Notes: generated from the sequence alone by a model not told the origin. Positions 24,884 to 34,384 are shown, numbered from the stretch's first letter. The stretch: DNA of 64,000 nucleotides from Terriglobia bacterium (GCA_020073445.1 JAIQFE010000016.1:1-64000); one strand, 5' to 3'. Program-made: numbers and translations.

Positions 24884-25396
24884 TTAAGGCTTTGCGGTTA
24901 CCGGCTGCCAGAGCTCAATCTTATTCCCATCCTGGTCATAGATCCAGGCAAAGCGACCGTAGGATTCATTCATTCGTTTGGCGTCAATCTTTACTCCCTC
25001 TTGTTTTAAGCGGTCGAGCAAAGCATCCAGATCGTCCACGATGTAGTTGATCATGAACGATTGCGTGGCCGGGATATAGTCACTGGAGGAGGGAAAAACA
25101 GTCCAAACTGTAGCGTGTTCCTTCTGCGGGTCGTCGTGTTCGCGCCACGGAAGCATTACGCCGGCGCCTTTGTCGGCGAGTCCAAGATGCTTCGAATACC
25201 ATTCCCGCATCTGATCACGATTGGCGGATTTGAAGAAGACACCGCCGATTCCAAGAATGCGCCCGCGCTGCTCCATTTTGACGGGCGGCTTCGACTCTTC
25301 AGGTTGCGGAGATTGCACTTCCTGTCCTCCTTTTAAGCTGGCCGAGATGAGCAACAGCGAGCCGAGCGCGATTGTGCTGCAGGGTATTCGTTGCAT
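24884..25396 (-). CDS. VOC-family (glyoxalase/bleomycin-resistance fold) protein, secreted form
   Basis: 170 residues. The N-terminus MQRIPCSTIALGSLLLISASL looks like a signal or lipoprotein-type leader, unusual for this fold, followed by a linker rich in Glu/Pro. The VOC domain runs from about 48 to 166: GIGGVFFKSANRDQMREWYSK, an INYIVDDLDALLDRLKQEG helix and DQDGNKIELWQP, where the Glu is the usual C-terminal metal ligand. Such domains bind a divalent metal or a small ligand; the reaction is unknown. Isolated gene. Confidence 0.8.
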   Translation of the reverse strand: MQRIPCSTIALGSLLLISASLKGGQEVQSPQPEESKPPVKMEQRGRILGIGGVFFKSANRDQMREWYSKHLGLADKGAGVMLPWREHDDPQKEHATVWTVFPSSSDYIPATQSFMINYIVDDLDALLDRLKQEGVKIDAKRMNESYGRFAWIYDQDGNKIELWQPVTAKP

Positions 25397-25575
25397 GTGT
25401 GGATTATATACAAGCTTCGATTCGAATGGAGAAAACGGTCGCTCAAGGTTCGCCGCGATTCACCCTTTCTAGATCGCGCATGCGGTCTCGAACTGGCTTG
25501 GCAATCTACTAGTACTAACGCCAGTCTTGAGAATCGGCATACCGCTCGGGCCAAATTCTATACTGAAAGTTAGTC

Positions 25576-25851
25576 GTGCTTTCTCACGAAACGATAATCC
25601 TTGAAGTTGCAGTCTTCTCTGTTCTGCTCGGCGTGTTGCTGATGGCGTTGATTCTGATACTGCTGCTCCGAACACGCAGCCTCCCCGAATGCGGGAGATG
25701 CGGATACCAGGGAGTCCGCCGGTCGCAGCCTCAAGGTCTGCTCGATAGTTTCGTCCGGGTTCTGCTGCTGCATCCGCATCGGTGTGACAGGTGCCTGCGC
25801 CGGTTCTATTGTTTTCGATCCCGCCAGGTGCCGGAGCCTGCCGCCCCCTAG
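25576..25851 (+). CDS. Small membrane protein with two zinc-ribbon-like Cys pairs
   Basis: 91 residues from a GTG start, with one strongly hydrophobic N-terminal helix (about 8-31). Then CGRCGYQGVRRSQPQG and, 25 residues later, CDRCLRRFYCF: two CxxC knuckles likely binding one zinc. I recall short proteins with this C-x2-C...RRS.P.G...CxxC..RFY layout in Acidobacteria without known role. Likely membrane-tethered zinc ribbon facing the cytoplasm. It precedes the cupin gene by 57 bp. Confidence 0.55.
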   Translation: MLSHETIILEVAVFSVLLGVLLMALILILLLRTRSLPECGRCGYQGVRRSQPQGLLDSFVRVLLLHPHRCDRCLRRFYCFRSRQVPEPAAP

Positions 25852-25908
25852 GCAGTGGTGCGATAGTCAATGGATAGCCTACTCGCGTTAGGTTTGGAGG
25901 AAACAGCC

Positions 25909-26295
25909 ATGAGCACAGCCAGTCCACTTCTTGCCCCCGTGAAAGCCGACGAGCGCCATGAGGTCGGCGGCGTACAGGTCGACATCGCGAAAACCGGAAA
26001 CGTGCGGGTGAAGCGCATGATCTACCCGCCCGGGTTCAATTGGGACGCCAACTTGAAGACCGTCGTCGGAACGGATATGTGCATGCACGCGCACGTGGGC
26101 TTCATGGCCCAAGGTCAAATCAACGTTCGCTTTGCCGATGGGTGCGTTGTCGAGTACAAAGCTCCGCAATTCGTCGCCGTCGAGCCCGGACACCAGGGGT
26201 ATGTGGTTGGCGATGAGCCCGCCGTGCTGATCGAATTCGATTTCGAGGGCGAAACGGTAAACCGGCTCGGTGTGCCGCCGCACAAACACGGCTAG
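25909..26295 (+). CDS. Cupin-like protein
   Basis: 128 residues. ATG 25909 is chosen for the GGAGG 8 nt upstream. A single cupin barrel: MCMHAHVGFMAQGQINVRFADG carries the first motif (H-x-H...G), and FVAVEPGHQGYVVGDEPAVLIEFD the second. No signal peptide is seen, so cytoplasmic. Metal ligands appear reduced to the HAH pair. The function is unknown, perhaps small-molecule binding. Confidence 0.75.
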   Translation: MSTASPLLAPVKADERHEVGGVQVDIAKTGNVRVKRMIYPPGFNWDANLKTVVGTDMCMHAHVGFMAQGQINVRFADGCVVEYKAPQFVAVEPGHQGYVVGDEPAVLIEFDFEGETVNRLGVPPHKHG

Positions 26296-26383
26296 AGACG
26301 TTCCTCGCACTTGCGGAGGCGTCCAGTGCGGAAAGCGTCGTTGCAACGCGTCCGCTGGTGTATGATTGCCGCTGGGAGATCCC

Positions 26384-27976
26384 ATGCCACGCATTCGCCT
26401 CTTCCTCTTCGTTTCCGTTGCCTCCGCCGCCGGCGTCTTCGCGGCCGTTAACGATCCCGTCCGTCTCGACACCGGAATGATCTCCGGCGTTGCGGGTAAT
26501 AGCCCCGAAGTGCGGGTCTACAAGGGCATCCCCTTCGCCGCGCCGCCCGTCGGCGATTTGCGTTTTCGCGCTCCGCAGCCTCCCGCCAAGTGGGAAGGAA
26601 CGCGCAAGGCCGATCAGTTCGGGCCCATGTGCATGCAGGGTGGCGCCGGCATCGGCCGGGGCGGAAAGGGTCCTGCGAAAGGTCCCGCCAAGGGTCCGGC
26701 ACCCGCTGCCGCGATGAGCGAGGATTGCCTCTACCTCAACGTCTGGACCGCCGCCGTTTCGGCGAATGACAAGCGTCCCGTGATGGTTTGGCTCCATCCC
26801 GGCGGCTACACCAGCGGCTCCGGCGCCGCGCCCGGTACCGACGGGGAAGCGCTCGCCAAGAAGGGCGTGGTGCTGGTGACCATCAATTACCGCCTGGGAA
26901 TCTTCGGTTTCTTCTCGCATCCCGACCTCACCCGCGAATCCGACCGCCGTGGCGCCGCCAACCAGGCGTTCCTCGATCAAGCCGCCGCCCTTCAGTGGGT
27001 GCAGAAGAATATCGCGGCGTTCGGGGGCGATCCGAAACGTGTCACCGTCTTCGGCGATTCCGCGGGTGCGTCGAGCATCGGTAATCTGGTCGCCTCGCCG
27101 CTCACTAAGGGCACGTATCAGCGCGTGATCGCCGAAAGCGGCGCATGGTCGGGCCTCTCGATCGGCGCCGAACGGAAGCTCGCGGACGCCGAACAGGCCG
27201 GCGTTCGCACCGCCGAAGCCATGGGTGCGAAGTCGCTCGCCGATCTGCGCGCGAAACCGGCGGCGGAAGTGCTCGCAGGTGGACGCGGCGGCGGACCGGT
27301 GGTCGATGGCTGGTTTCTGCCCGATGAGCCCGCCAATATCTTCGCCCAGGGTAAGCAGAACGACATCCCGATTCTGGTCGGATCGAACAAGGACGAAGGA
27401 ACGTTCTTCTCGCAGCCGACCACGGCCGCGGCGTGGATCCAGCGCGCCAAGCAACGCTACGGTGACATGGCCGATCAGTTCCTGAAGCTGTATCCGGCTG
27501 GATCGGATGCCGAGGCCAACGCTTCCGAGCTCGCGGCGTTTCGCGATGAGCTGGGCTGGGTGCAACGGAATTGGGCGCGGCTCCAGTCGAAGACCGGCAA
27601 GTCCAAAGCGTATCTGTATTACTTCACGCACGAGCCTCCGGCGGCGCCCGGAACGCAGCCTCGTCCGGATGGATTTCCGGCTCAGGGCTCCGGGGCCACT
27701 CACGGCGCCGAAGCAGCCTACGTGTTCGCAAATCTGCTCGGTAACCGGCCTTGGGCCGATCTCGACCGCAAGTTGTCCGACACCATCTCTTCCTATTGGG
27801 TTAATTTTGCGGTAAATGGCGATCCCAATGGAAAGAATCTGCCGAAGTGGTCGCCCTTCGATGACAAGAAGAATACTCGAATGGTGCTGGGCGACGTGGT
27901 CGCGGCCGGTCCAGGACTGAGCCAGGCGGAAGTGGAGTTCTTCCAGGCCTGGTACGACAAGCAGGCCAAGCGTTAG
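26384..27976 (+). CDS. Type-B carboxylesterase, secreted
   Basis: 530 residues. ATG 26384 has GGGAGA 6 nt in front; a TTG at 26366 would add six residues. The signal peptide is about 1-22 (FLFVSVASAAGVFA). The catalytic serine is in GDSAGAS (Ser226), the acid in NKDEGTFF (about 340-347), and His in THGAEAAYVF. The oxyanion loop reads HPGGYTSGSG where the family usually has HGGGF. EDCLYLNVW marks the fold. A repetitive Gly/Lys/Pro insert (GPAKGPAKGPA) occurs near residue 95-110. It hydrolyses short-chain or aromatic esters outside the cytoplasm (family knowledge). Followed by the TPR protein 21 nt later. Confidence 0.93.
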   Translation: MPRIRLFLFVSVASAAGVFAAVNDPVRLDTGMISGVAGNSPEVRVYKGIPFAAPPVGDLRFRAPQPPAKWEGTRKADQFGPMCMQGGAGIGRGGKGPAKGPAKGPAPAAAMSEDCLYLNVWTAAVSANDKRPVMVWLHPGGYTSGSGAAPGTDGEALAKKGVVLVTINYRLGIFGFFSHPDLTRESDRRGAANQAFLDQAAALQWVQKNIAAFGGDPKRVTVFGDSAGASSIGNLVASPLTKGTYQRVIAESGAWSGLSIGAERKLADAEQAGVRTAEAMGAKSLADLRAKPAAEVLAGGRGGGPVVDGWFLPDEPANIFAQGKQNDIPILVGSNKDEGTFFSQPTTAAAWIQRAKQRYGDMADQFLKLYPAGSDAEANASELAAFRDELGWVQRNWARLQSKTGKSKAYLYYFTHEPPAAPGTQPRPDGFPAQGSGATHGAEAAYVFANLLGNRPWADLDRKLSDTISSYWVNFAVNGDPNGKNLPKWSPFDDKKNTRMVLGDVVAAGPGLSQAEVEFFQAWYDKQAKR

Positions 27977-27996
27977 AATGTCCCACAGGAGGACTC

Positions 27997-29037
27997 ATGT
28001 TCGCCAAACACGCGTTCCGTGGCATTTCCCCCGTTGTGAACTTCATATTCGCCGCAAGCTTGGTGTCCTCGGTTCAGCCAGTTGTGGCCGAGGTTTACCC
28101 CCTCATCGTACAAGGCAAAGTGACGATGCCGGACGGATCGCCTCCGCCATTCAGTGTCGGCATTGAGCGGATCTGCAGCGATAGCCAGGGGTCGGCTCCG
28201 GGGCCCATCACCGACAAGAAAGGCGAGTACACATGGCGGATGGATGTGGACCCTTTGCGGTCCCGCGCATGCTTCATCCGCGCGACGCACTCCGGGTATA
28301 CCTCTTCCACCGTGGATATCTCCGCGCTGGACGGCTCTACTAAAACGACTGTCACCGTAAACACGCTCGTGATCACCAATGGCCGCGTTGTCGATCCCTA
28401 CGCCATCATAAGCAGCGATTCGGGTTTGCCATCCCGCGCGAGCGGCCCCTGGAAAGCGGCGATGAAGGCGCTGGACGCCAGCAATGACGCGGAGGCTGTC
28501 ACGCAGATGCAGGCGACCGTCGCCGCCGCTCCCAAATTCGCGATCGGCTGGCACGCGTTGGGCGTGGTGCAGGACCGGCGGCAGCAGAAGGTCGCCGAAG
28601 CGCGCGCCGCTTATGAGCACGCCATCGAAGCCGATCCGAAGTTATTGGCTCCGTACATTGCGCTGGCGCGCCTTTGTCTTAAGGCCAAGGACTGGCAGTG
28701 CGCAGCGAAGAACGCCGATGCCTTGATCAAGATCGACACGAAGAAGACGGTTACGGAGATTTATCTCCATCAAGCAGTTGCGCGTTACGGGCTTAAGGAT
28801 CTCGACGGCGCGGCGGCCAGTGCGCAACAGGCCATCCAGTTCAAGATTCCCCGGGCGGAATACGTTCTTGGCCGGATTCTCGAGGCGAAAGGCGACGCTG
28901 CGGGCGCGCGCGAGCACATGTCGAAGTACTTGGGAATGGACAAGTCCACACCGGACGCCGATTCGATTCAGGTGCACCTTCAGAACATCGGGAAACCGGA
29001 GGCGGCAGCAGTGGACCCGGATCTGGAGGTTCTCTAG
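27997..29037 (+). CDS. Exported TPR protein with carboxypeptidase-regulatory-like N-domain
   Basis: 346 residues. The signal region is about 10-32 (VVNFIFAASLVSSVQPVVA). A beta-sandwich domain (about 38-125; GKVTMPDGSPPPF and DKKGEYTWRMDVDP) resembles the Oar-type N-terminal domain. At least three TPR units follow (about 160-330), for example ARAAYEHAIEADPKLLAPYIALARL. AGGAGG just before the start (27986-27991) is a strong ribosome site. It probably follows the carboxylesterase in one transcript. Its stop overlaps the stop of the convergent ABC permease (CTAG shared). Likely a periplasmic scaffold. Confidence 0.75.
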   Translation: MFAKHAFRGISPVVNFIFAASLVSSVQPVVAEVYPLIVQGKVTMPDGSPPPFSVGIERICSDSQGSAPGPITDKKGEYTWRMDVDPLRSRACFIRATHSGYTSSTVDISALDGSTKTTVTVNTLVITNGRVVDPYAIISSDSGLPSRASGPWKAAMKALDASNDAEAVTQMQATVAAAPKFAIGWHALGVVQDRRQQKVAEARAAYEHAIEADPKLLAPYIALARLCLKAKDWQCAAKNADALIKIDTKKTVTEIYLHQAVARYGLKDLDGAAASAQQAIQFKIPRAEYVLGRILEAKGDAAGAREHMSKYLGMDKSTPDADSIQVHLQNIGKPEAAAVDPDLEVL

Positions 29038-29888
29038 ACCTGCATGCCCCAGCGCCGCACTGTGCGAGTCTCGATGGTCTTGAAGATCAGATTCTCTACC
29101 GCGAGGCCGAACAGAATCACGGTCAGCAATCCGGCGAACACGTCGGCGATCAACAGCTGATTCTTGCGCTCGAAGATGAACCAGCCCAGCCCGCCCGATC
29201 CGGAGCTGACGCCGAAGACCAGCTCGGCAGCGATGAGCGTCCGCCAGGCGAACGCCCAGCCGACCTTGAGTCCCGTCAGAATGCTGGGGAACGCGCCTGG
29301 GATCAGAATCCGCGCGATGTATGCGGTCCGTGACAGTCCGTAATTCTGCCCCACCATTTTCCACGTCGGGCTCACCGATCGAAAACCCGCGAACGTATTC
29401 AGGGCGACGGCCCACAGCACCGCGTGGATCAGCACGAAGATCACGCTTCCCGCGCCTAATCCGAACCAGACCAGAGCCAGCGGCAGCAGTGCAATCGAGG
29501 GCAGGGGATTGAACATGGCTGTGAGTGTTTCCAGAAGATCCGCTCCGATGCGCGTGCCCGTGGCGAAGGCCGTCAGCAGCGCCGCGATCGCCAGGCCCGC
29601 GACGTATCCTTCGAGCAGCATCGAAATCGTGTAGACGGCCGCTTGCGGCAGCGCACCCGACGCGACCGACGCGAAGAGCGCCCTGACGGTGGCCGAGAAA
29701 GTCGGCACCAGCAGCGGATTGCCCAACCATCTGGCGTACAGTTCCCACGTGGCCGCCAGCATCACCAGCAGCGCGGACTTCCGCACCGCTCCGTTGTCAT
29801 ACAGCCTTTCCCAGGCGCTCAGCGGTCTCTCCACTACATCCAGCCGCTCGGTCGAAACTTCGTAGAATACTTCGGGACGTTCACCCAT
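29034..29888 (-). CDS. ABC transporter permease (Tau/Ssu/nitrate type)
   Basis: 284 residues from ATG 29888, overlapping the ATPase stop by eight bases. Six membrane segments, with the EAA-type loop IARILIPGAFPSILTGLKVGWAFAWRTLIAAEL near 190-225, as in SsuC/TauC permeases. The last gene of the PrpD-SBP-ATPase-permease operon. It moves the ligand of the adjacent lipoprotein through the inner membrane. Confidence 0.92.
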   Translation of the reverse strand: MGERPEVFYEVSTERLDVVERPLSAWERLYDNGAVRKSALLVMLAATWELYARWLGNPLLVPTFSATVRALFASVASGALPQAAVYTISMLLEGYVAGLAIAALLTAFATGTRIGADLLETLTAMFNPLPSIALLPLALVWFGLGAGSVIFVLIHAVLWAVALNTFAGFRSVSPTWKMVGQNYGLSRTAYIARILIPGAFPSILTGLKVGWAFAWRTLIAAELVFGVSSGSGGLGWFIFERKNQLLIADVFAGLLTVILFGLAVENLIFKTIETRTVRRWGMQV

Positions 29889-30633
29889 GATCGCCGGTCC
29901 CTTGTCGTTTCTCGCCGAATAGGATCTCGTGAATCCGCGCCGCGTCAGCACCAGCGCTGTTAACCTCGGCGCGTACTTGCCCGGGATGCGCGCTCATCAG
30001 CAAAATTCGGTTGCCGACACGAATCGCCTCGGGAATCGAATGCGTGACGAACAGCACCGTGAACTTCGTCTCATCCCACAGCTGCAGCAGCTCTTCCTGC
30101 ATCTTGGCGCGCGTCAGCGCGTCGAGCGCGGCGAACGGCTCATCCATCAGCAGGATCTGCGGCTCCATCGCCATCGCGCGGGCGATCGCGACGCGCTGCT
30201 TCATTCCGCCTGAAAGAGTGTGAGGATAACTCGAAGCGAACTCCGTCAGGTTCACCTTGGCGATGTAGTGCATGGCGCGCTCCTCCGCCTGAGGTCGCGG
30301 CAGTTTCCCGCTGGCGGTCAACGCGAAGACGATATTCTCCCGCACGGTTTTCCACGGCAGAAGCTGGTCGAATTCCTGGAATACGAATACGCGGTCCGGC
30401 CCGGGGCTCGTAACCTCGGCGGCGCCCAACCGGATCCGTCCCTCCGTGGGCGGGATATATCCGCCGACGGCTTTGAGCAGCGTCGATTTGCCGCATCCGG
30501 ACGGCCCTAGCACAACGAATCGATCCGACCTGAAGAGGTTGAAGCTGACGCGGTACGTCGCGGTGACCAGGTGATCCTTGGTCTTATATCGAAGCGTCAC
30601 GCCTTCTACCGATAGAAGCGGAACCGTGTCCAT
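29881..30633 (-). CDS. ABC transporter ATP-binding protein (Tau/Ssu/nitrate type)
   Basis: 250 residues from ATG 30633, which shares one base with the stop of the binding-protein gene (TGATG). Walker A GPSGCGKST (about 43-51), Q-loop FQEFDQLLPW, signature LSGGMKQR and Walker B ILLMDEPFAALD, with the switch His in FVTHSIPEA. All key residues are intact. It energises the permease encoded downstream. Confidence 0.93.
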   Translation of the reverse strand: MDTVPLLSVEGVTLRYKTKDHLVTATYRVSFNLFRSDRFVVLGPSGCGKSTLLKAVGGYIPPTEGRIRLGAAEVTSPGPDRVFVFQEFDQLLPWKTVRENIVFALTASGKLPRPQAEERAMHYIAKVNLTEFASSYPHTLSGGMKQRVAIARAMAMEPQILLMDEPFAALDALTRAKMQEELLQLWDETKFTVLFVTHSIPEAIRVGNRILLMSAHPGQVRAEVNSAGADAARIHEILFGEKRQGTGDHG

Positions 30634-31610
30634 CAGCTTCCCGGCGCGCCGTGAATCTCGGAAAAGAACAGGTCTTTCCACGACCCGGGGCGGTTCTTGA
30701 TCGAACCCGCACCGGCCATGAACTCGGCATACTTCATGACGTTTTCCGGAGTGGCGGTGAACTTGACGTGCGGATCGTTTAGTACCTCGACAATCTCATC
30801 GCGCGTCAATCCTCCGCCCTCGGAGGTCACCAGAAGATCCGCGGCCATGCTCTTATCCGCGACGATCATCCGGTTGGCTTCCTCCAGCGCCTTCAGCACC
30901 GCCGCGAAAACCTGCGGATTCTCCTGCCGGAACTTGCTGGTGGTGGAGATCATCGTGAACGTCGTCGAGCCGCCCATCACGTCGTCCGAAGTCAGAATCG
31001 TGCGGATGCGCGGATCCTTGCGTTCGCGCTGATGAAACGGCGGCGAGCTGAAGTGCGCGCTGATGCCGGCCGATCCCGAAAGCAATGCAACCACGGCGTC
31101 GGGATGCGCCATCGAGACAGTGAACTTATCGAAGCGCGTCGCCTGCGCCGGCCCGAACTTCTGCTGCGCGTACATCTGCATAATGATCGCCGGGATCGAT
31201 ACCTTGATGGACGTCACCGCGATTTTGTCGTGATCGGTAATGTCGTCCAGCTTCTTGAGGTGGTCGGCATTGGTGTTGAGGTACATCGGCATCGAAGTCA
31301 TCGCGGCGACTCCCTCGACGTTGGCCGAGCCGAGCGTTTTATCCCACAAAGTCAGAAACGCCGGCGGACCCGCCGAGATGAAATCGGCCGACGAGGACAG
31401 CAGGGCGTCGTTCATCGCCGCCGGACCGCCCAGATCCATCCATCGAACCGTGACGTCGGCATACTTCTCAATCAGGTGATACTTCTCCATCACCAGAAGC
31501 GGAAGGAATCCGACGCCACCCGCGCCTTTGGGGATGCGGACTTCGCGCTTGCCGGAGCCGCCGCCGCAGGCTGTCAAGAGTAGACACGTCGCCGCGATCG
31601 TGAGCCGCAT
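30633..31610 (-). CDS. ABC transporter substrate-binding lipoprotein (NMT1/SsuA-like)
   Basis: 325 residues. Lipobox LLLTACGG gives lipidation at Cys15, so anchored to the membrane. Type II binding fold: VRIPKGAGGVGFLPLLVMEKYHLIEKY, NDALLSSSADFISAGPPAFL, and a C-terminal half with MSTTSK-like FTMISTTSKF. NMT1/THI5-like proteins bind sulphonates, taurine, pyrimidine precursors or aromatic acids; the ligand cannot be read from sequence. It begins 2 nt after the PrpD stop, so the ligand may be the substrate of that enzyme. Confidence 0.88.
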   Translation of the reverse strand: MRLTIAATCLLLTACGGGSGKREVRIPKGAGGVGFLPLLVMEKYHLIEKYADVTVRWMDLGGPAAMNDALLSSSADFISAGPPAFLTLWDKTLGSANVEGVAAMTSMPMYLNTNADHLKKLDDITDHDKIAVTSIKVSIPAIIMQMYAQQKFGPAQATRFDKFTVSMAHPDAVVALLSGSAGISAHFSSPPFHQRERKDPRIRTILTSDDVMGGSTTFTMISTTSKFRQENPQVFAAVLKALEEANRMIVADKSMAADLLVTSEGGGLTRDEIVEVLNDPHVKFTATPENVMKYAEFMAGAGSIKNRPGSWKDLFFSEIHGAPGS

Positions 31611-31612
31611 AC

Positions 31613-32956
31613 TTAGCTCTGGGCCGGAACCGCCGCCCGAATCAGCTCTGCCACGTCGTCCAGCTCATCGATCTTCCAGCACAGCGCGATGGCCTTCTCC
31701 ACCTGCGCAGCCGGCAACGCCGCGACGGCCTGATCGCGAAACTTGTCTTCGAGTTGCTTGTCGCTCATCGGGCGATGGATGTTCCCCAGCGATTGCTCGA
31801 CGAATCGGCTAAGCTTCTCGCCGGTTGTCAGATCCACCTCGATGCGAGCCTGATCTTCGGTGACCGACGGATCGCCCACTGCCGAGACCAGATCGCGCAC
31901 GCGTTTGATCTGCGGATCGTTCACCGCTTCATCCGTGTATTCCTGGATACCGGCCTTGCCGCGCACCAGACCTATTGCTGCTCCATGATAGACGGAAAAC
32001 TTACCTTGCAGTCCCTTGGTAATCCCCTGCTGATTGCACAGATCCATCACCAGCGGCGCGACTCGCAAGCGTACAGCGGCGATCTTCGCCGGTTCCGGCC
32101 GGTGTTCGTCGTGAATCTGGATGCAGCCGTCAATCGTCGGATGGTTCACAATGCCGCACGGAAACGGCTTGTAGGTGTTCGCGCGAAGATCGAAATCCTC
32201 GCCCAGACGCGCGGTGATCTTCGAAAGGTCGTATTTGGCAGCCTGGACCGCCGCGAACCCACGGGGACCTTCCAGGCCATGTTCGCCCGCGGTGAACCCG
32301 GCCTGTGCCAGCAGCGCCGCCGCGTATCCGTTTTGCGCCGCGCGGCCCGGATGGAGCGCCTTCGCCATGGATCCGAACATCTCGCGCAGTCCCGCGGCCT
32401 GCGTCGCCGCCAACCCGAGCGTCCAGATCATCTCATGTCCTTCGAGGTTCAGCAGCTTGCCGATGGCCGCAGCCGCGCCGAACACGCCGGCGGTTCCAGT
32501 GATGTGCCATCCCACGTCGTAATGCGCCGGATACACCGCGTTGCCGATGCGCGATTCCGCTTCGAAGCCCAGGATGAACGCCTCCATGAAGTCGCGCCCC
32601 GACACTGTATTCACGCTGGCATAGGCAAACAGTGCCGACGCCACCGGAGACGTCGGATGGATGTAGTTCTTCGGAGTCGTATCGTCGAAATCATAGACGT
32701 GCGAGCTGATCCCGTTCATCAGCGAAGCGTGAAGCGGGTCCATGCGCTCGCTGCGTCCAAGAATGCTCGCGGTGGGTTTGCCGGAATATGGACCCAGCGC
32801 GCTGATAGCGCGATCCACAGCGGTATCGACGCTACCGCCCAGCGCGCATCCGACGTAATTGACGATCGCCCGGCGCGCTTCGTGGCGCACGTCTTGGGGG
32901 ACGCTTTCAATCCGGCTGGTGACTATGTATGAGGCAAGCGCTCGGGTTTCTAACAT
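31613..32956 (-). CDS. MmgE/PrpD-family enzyme, copy A
   Basis: 447 residues, full length for the family (2-methylcitrate dehydratase, cis-aconitate decarboxylase, iminodisuccinate epimerase). Helical domain: ALASYIVTSRIESVPQDVRHEARRAIVNYVGCALGG at 6-42, then NGISSHVYDFDDTTPKNYIHPTSPVASAL near 80-105, the active-site DD.H segment. GRAAQNGYAAALLAQAGFTAGEHGLEG follows about 205-230, and the lid with KPFPCGIVNHPTIDG about 270. First gene of a four-gene operon with an ABC importer. The substrate is a small di- or tricarboxylate by family analogy. Its 5' end is 21 bp from the divergent copy B. Confidence 0.9.
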   Translation of the reverse strand: MLETRALASYIVTSRIESVPQDVRHEARRAIVNYVGCALGGSVDTAVDRAISALGPYSGKPTASILGRSERMDPLHASLMNGISSHVYDFDDTTPKNYIHPTSPVASALFAYASVNTVSGRDFMEAFILGFEAESRIGNAVYPAHYDVGWHITGTAGVFGAAAAIGKLLNLEGHEMIWTLGLAATQAAGLREMFGSMAKALHPGRAAQNGYAAALLAQAGFTAGEHGLEGPRGFAAVQAAKYDLSKITARLGEDFDLRANTYKPFPCGIVNHPTIDGCIQIHDEHRPEPAKIAAVRLRVAPLVMDLCNQQGITKGLQGKFSVYHGAAIGLVRGKAGIQEYTDEAVNDPQIKRVRDLVSAVGDPSVTEDQARIEVDLTTGEKLSRFVEQSLGNIHRPMSDKQLEDKFRDQAVAALPAAQVEKAIALCWKIDELDDVAELIRAAVPAQS

Positions 32957-32977
32957 TGCTTTGGAGGGCGTAAATCA

Positions 32978-34384
32978 TTGTACAGTAGTGCCGTGAACTT
33001 TCCACTCTCAAGCGAACTCGCTCGCTGGGCATCGCGCGTCCGATTCGAAGACTTTCCTGCCGACGTTGTCGAAGTCACCAAGCTACGCGTGATGGACGTG
33101 ATCGGGCTGTCGCTCGCCGGGGCCGAAACCGCGTTCGGAAAATCCACGCGGGATGCTGTGGTGGCGATGTCGCCCGCCGGCCCGTGCCGCATTCTGGGAT
33201 TCGGGGACCGTGTCGGTGTGACGGCCGCCGCATTCGCCAACGGCGCGCTTTCGCAGGCCCTGGAGTTCGACGATACGCACAACGAATCAATCGTCCACAT
33301 GAGCAGTCCGGCGGTGGCCGCGGCATTGGCTCTTTCGGAATTCACGAGTGTTACAGAACGTGTAACGGGGCGCGATCTGATCACCGCCGTTGCCCTGGGT
33401 AATGAGATCTCCTGCCGGGTGGGCAGCGTGTCCTCCGGCGAACTCCACAAGCGCGGGTTCCATCCCACCGGCTTGTTCGCGACCTTCGGAGCGGCGTATT
33501 TGGCCGCGAAACTCCTCGGATTGGATGAGCCAGCCATGGCGCGCGCCGCAGGAATCGCCGGCAGCTTCGCATCGGGCCTGCTCGAATGCTGGGTCGATGG
33601 GACGCAGACCAAATTTCTCCATCCCGGTTGGTCGGCGCAGAGCGGGATCACCGCCGCGATGCTGGCGCGCTCCGGCGTCACAGGTCCCGCGCAGGTATTC
33701 GAAGGCCGCTGGGGCCTGTTCGCGAGCCACGTGCAGGATCAGAATGCCCACCGCGACTTCGCTCGTATTAACGCGAACCTGGGGTCGCACTGGGAGAGCC
33801 GCAATTCTTCCTTCAAGCCGTTTCCGGCCGCGCACGTGATTCATCCTTATATCAGCGCGGCGATCCGCCTGCGCGAGAAGCACGCGATCCAGCCTGACGA
33901 CATCGAGAGCGTCGATTGTCCCGTGACCGGGTTCATCGTAACGATCGTCTGCGAGCCGGTCGCGGAGAAATATGCGCCCGCGTCGGATTCGCACGGCCGC
34001 GTGAGCCTTCAGTACAGCATCGCCGAGGCGCTGTTCTTCGGCGAACTCGGGAAGCGGGCTTACAGCGACCAGAGCCGCCGCAATCCGGAAATTCTTGCTC
34101 TAGCCCGGAAGGTCCGCTATCACGTGGATCCCGATTATCCGGGTCCCGGGCGCTTCAAAGGAGCAGTTACCGTAACGCTAAAGGACGCTAGGCAGTTTAA
34201 AGAAGTGGAAGAATACAATCGCGGCTCCGCCGAGAATCCCATGACCTACCAGGAACTTCGCGCGAAGTTTGACGACAACGCCAGCGCGTTCTTGTCCGCG
34301 GTGGCGCGTACTCGTGTCGCTGACGAGATCCAGCGCCTGGAAACTTTGCCCGACGCCAAGATTCTGGTCGAAACCGCGACATAA
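32978..34384 (+). CDS. MmgE/PrpD-family enzyme, copy B
   Basis: 468 residues from TTG 32978 (GGAGGG about 10 nt upstream); GTG at 32993 is an alternative and gives NFPLSSELARW, the usual family opening. Core motifs: FPADVVEVTKLRVMDVIGLSLAG, ALEFDDTHNESIVHMSSPAVAAAL (the active-site DD..H), LHPGWSAQSGITAAMLA, and FKPFPAAHVIHPYISA. It is only distantly related to copy A (the shared motifs differ around the active site), so it probably acts on a different or later intermediate. The tannase-family gene starts 10 nt after its stop. Confidence 0.9.
   Translation: MYSSAVNFPLSSELARWASRVRFEDFPADVVEVTKLRVMDVIGLSLAGAETAFGKSTRDAVVAMSPAGPCRILGFGDRVGVTAAAFANGALSQALEFDDTHNESIVHMSSPAVAAALALSEFTSVTERVTGRDLITAVALGNEISCRVGSVSSGELHKRGFHPTGLFATFGAAYLAAKLLGLDEPAMARAAGIAGSFASGLLECWVDGTQTKFLHPGWSAQSGITAAMLARSGVTGPAQVFEGRWGLFASHVQDQNAHRDFARINANLGSHWESRNSSFKPFPAAHVIHPYISAAIRLREKHAIQPDDIESVDCPVTGFIVTIVCEPVAEKYAPASDSHGRVSLQYSIAEALFFGELGKRAYSDQSRRNPEILALARKVRYHVDPDYPGPGRFKGAVTVTLKDARQFKEVEEYNRGSAENPMTYQELRAKFDDNASAFLSAVARTRVADEIQRLETLPDAKILVETAT

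Noticed and set aside
26120-27703. Minus-strand 527-residue frame over the carboxylesterase
   Set aside because: Antisense to an esterase with a full catalytic triad; its Arg/Gly-rich translation fits no family.
31754-32932. Plus-strand 392-residue frame opposite PrpD copy A
   Set aside because: Opposite a full-length PrpD; Arg/His/Ala-rich and no recognisable motif.
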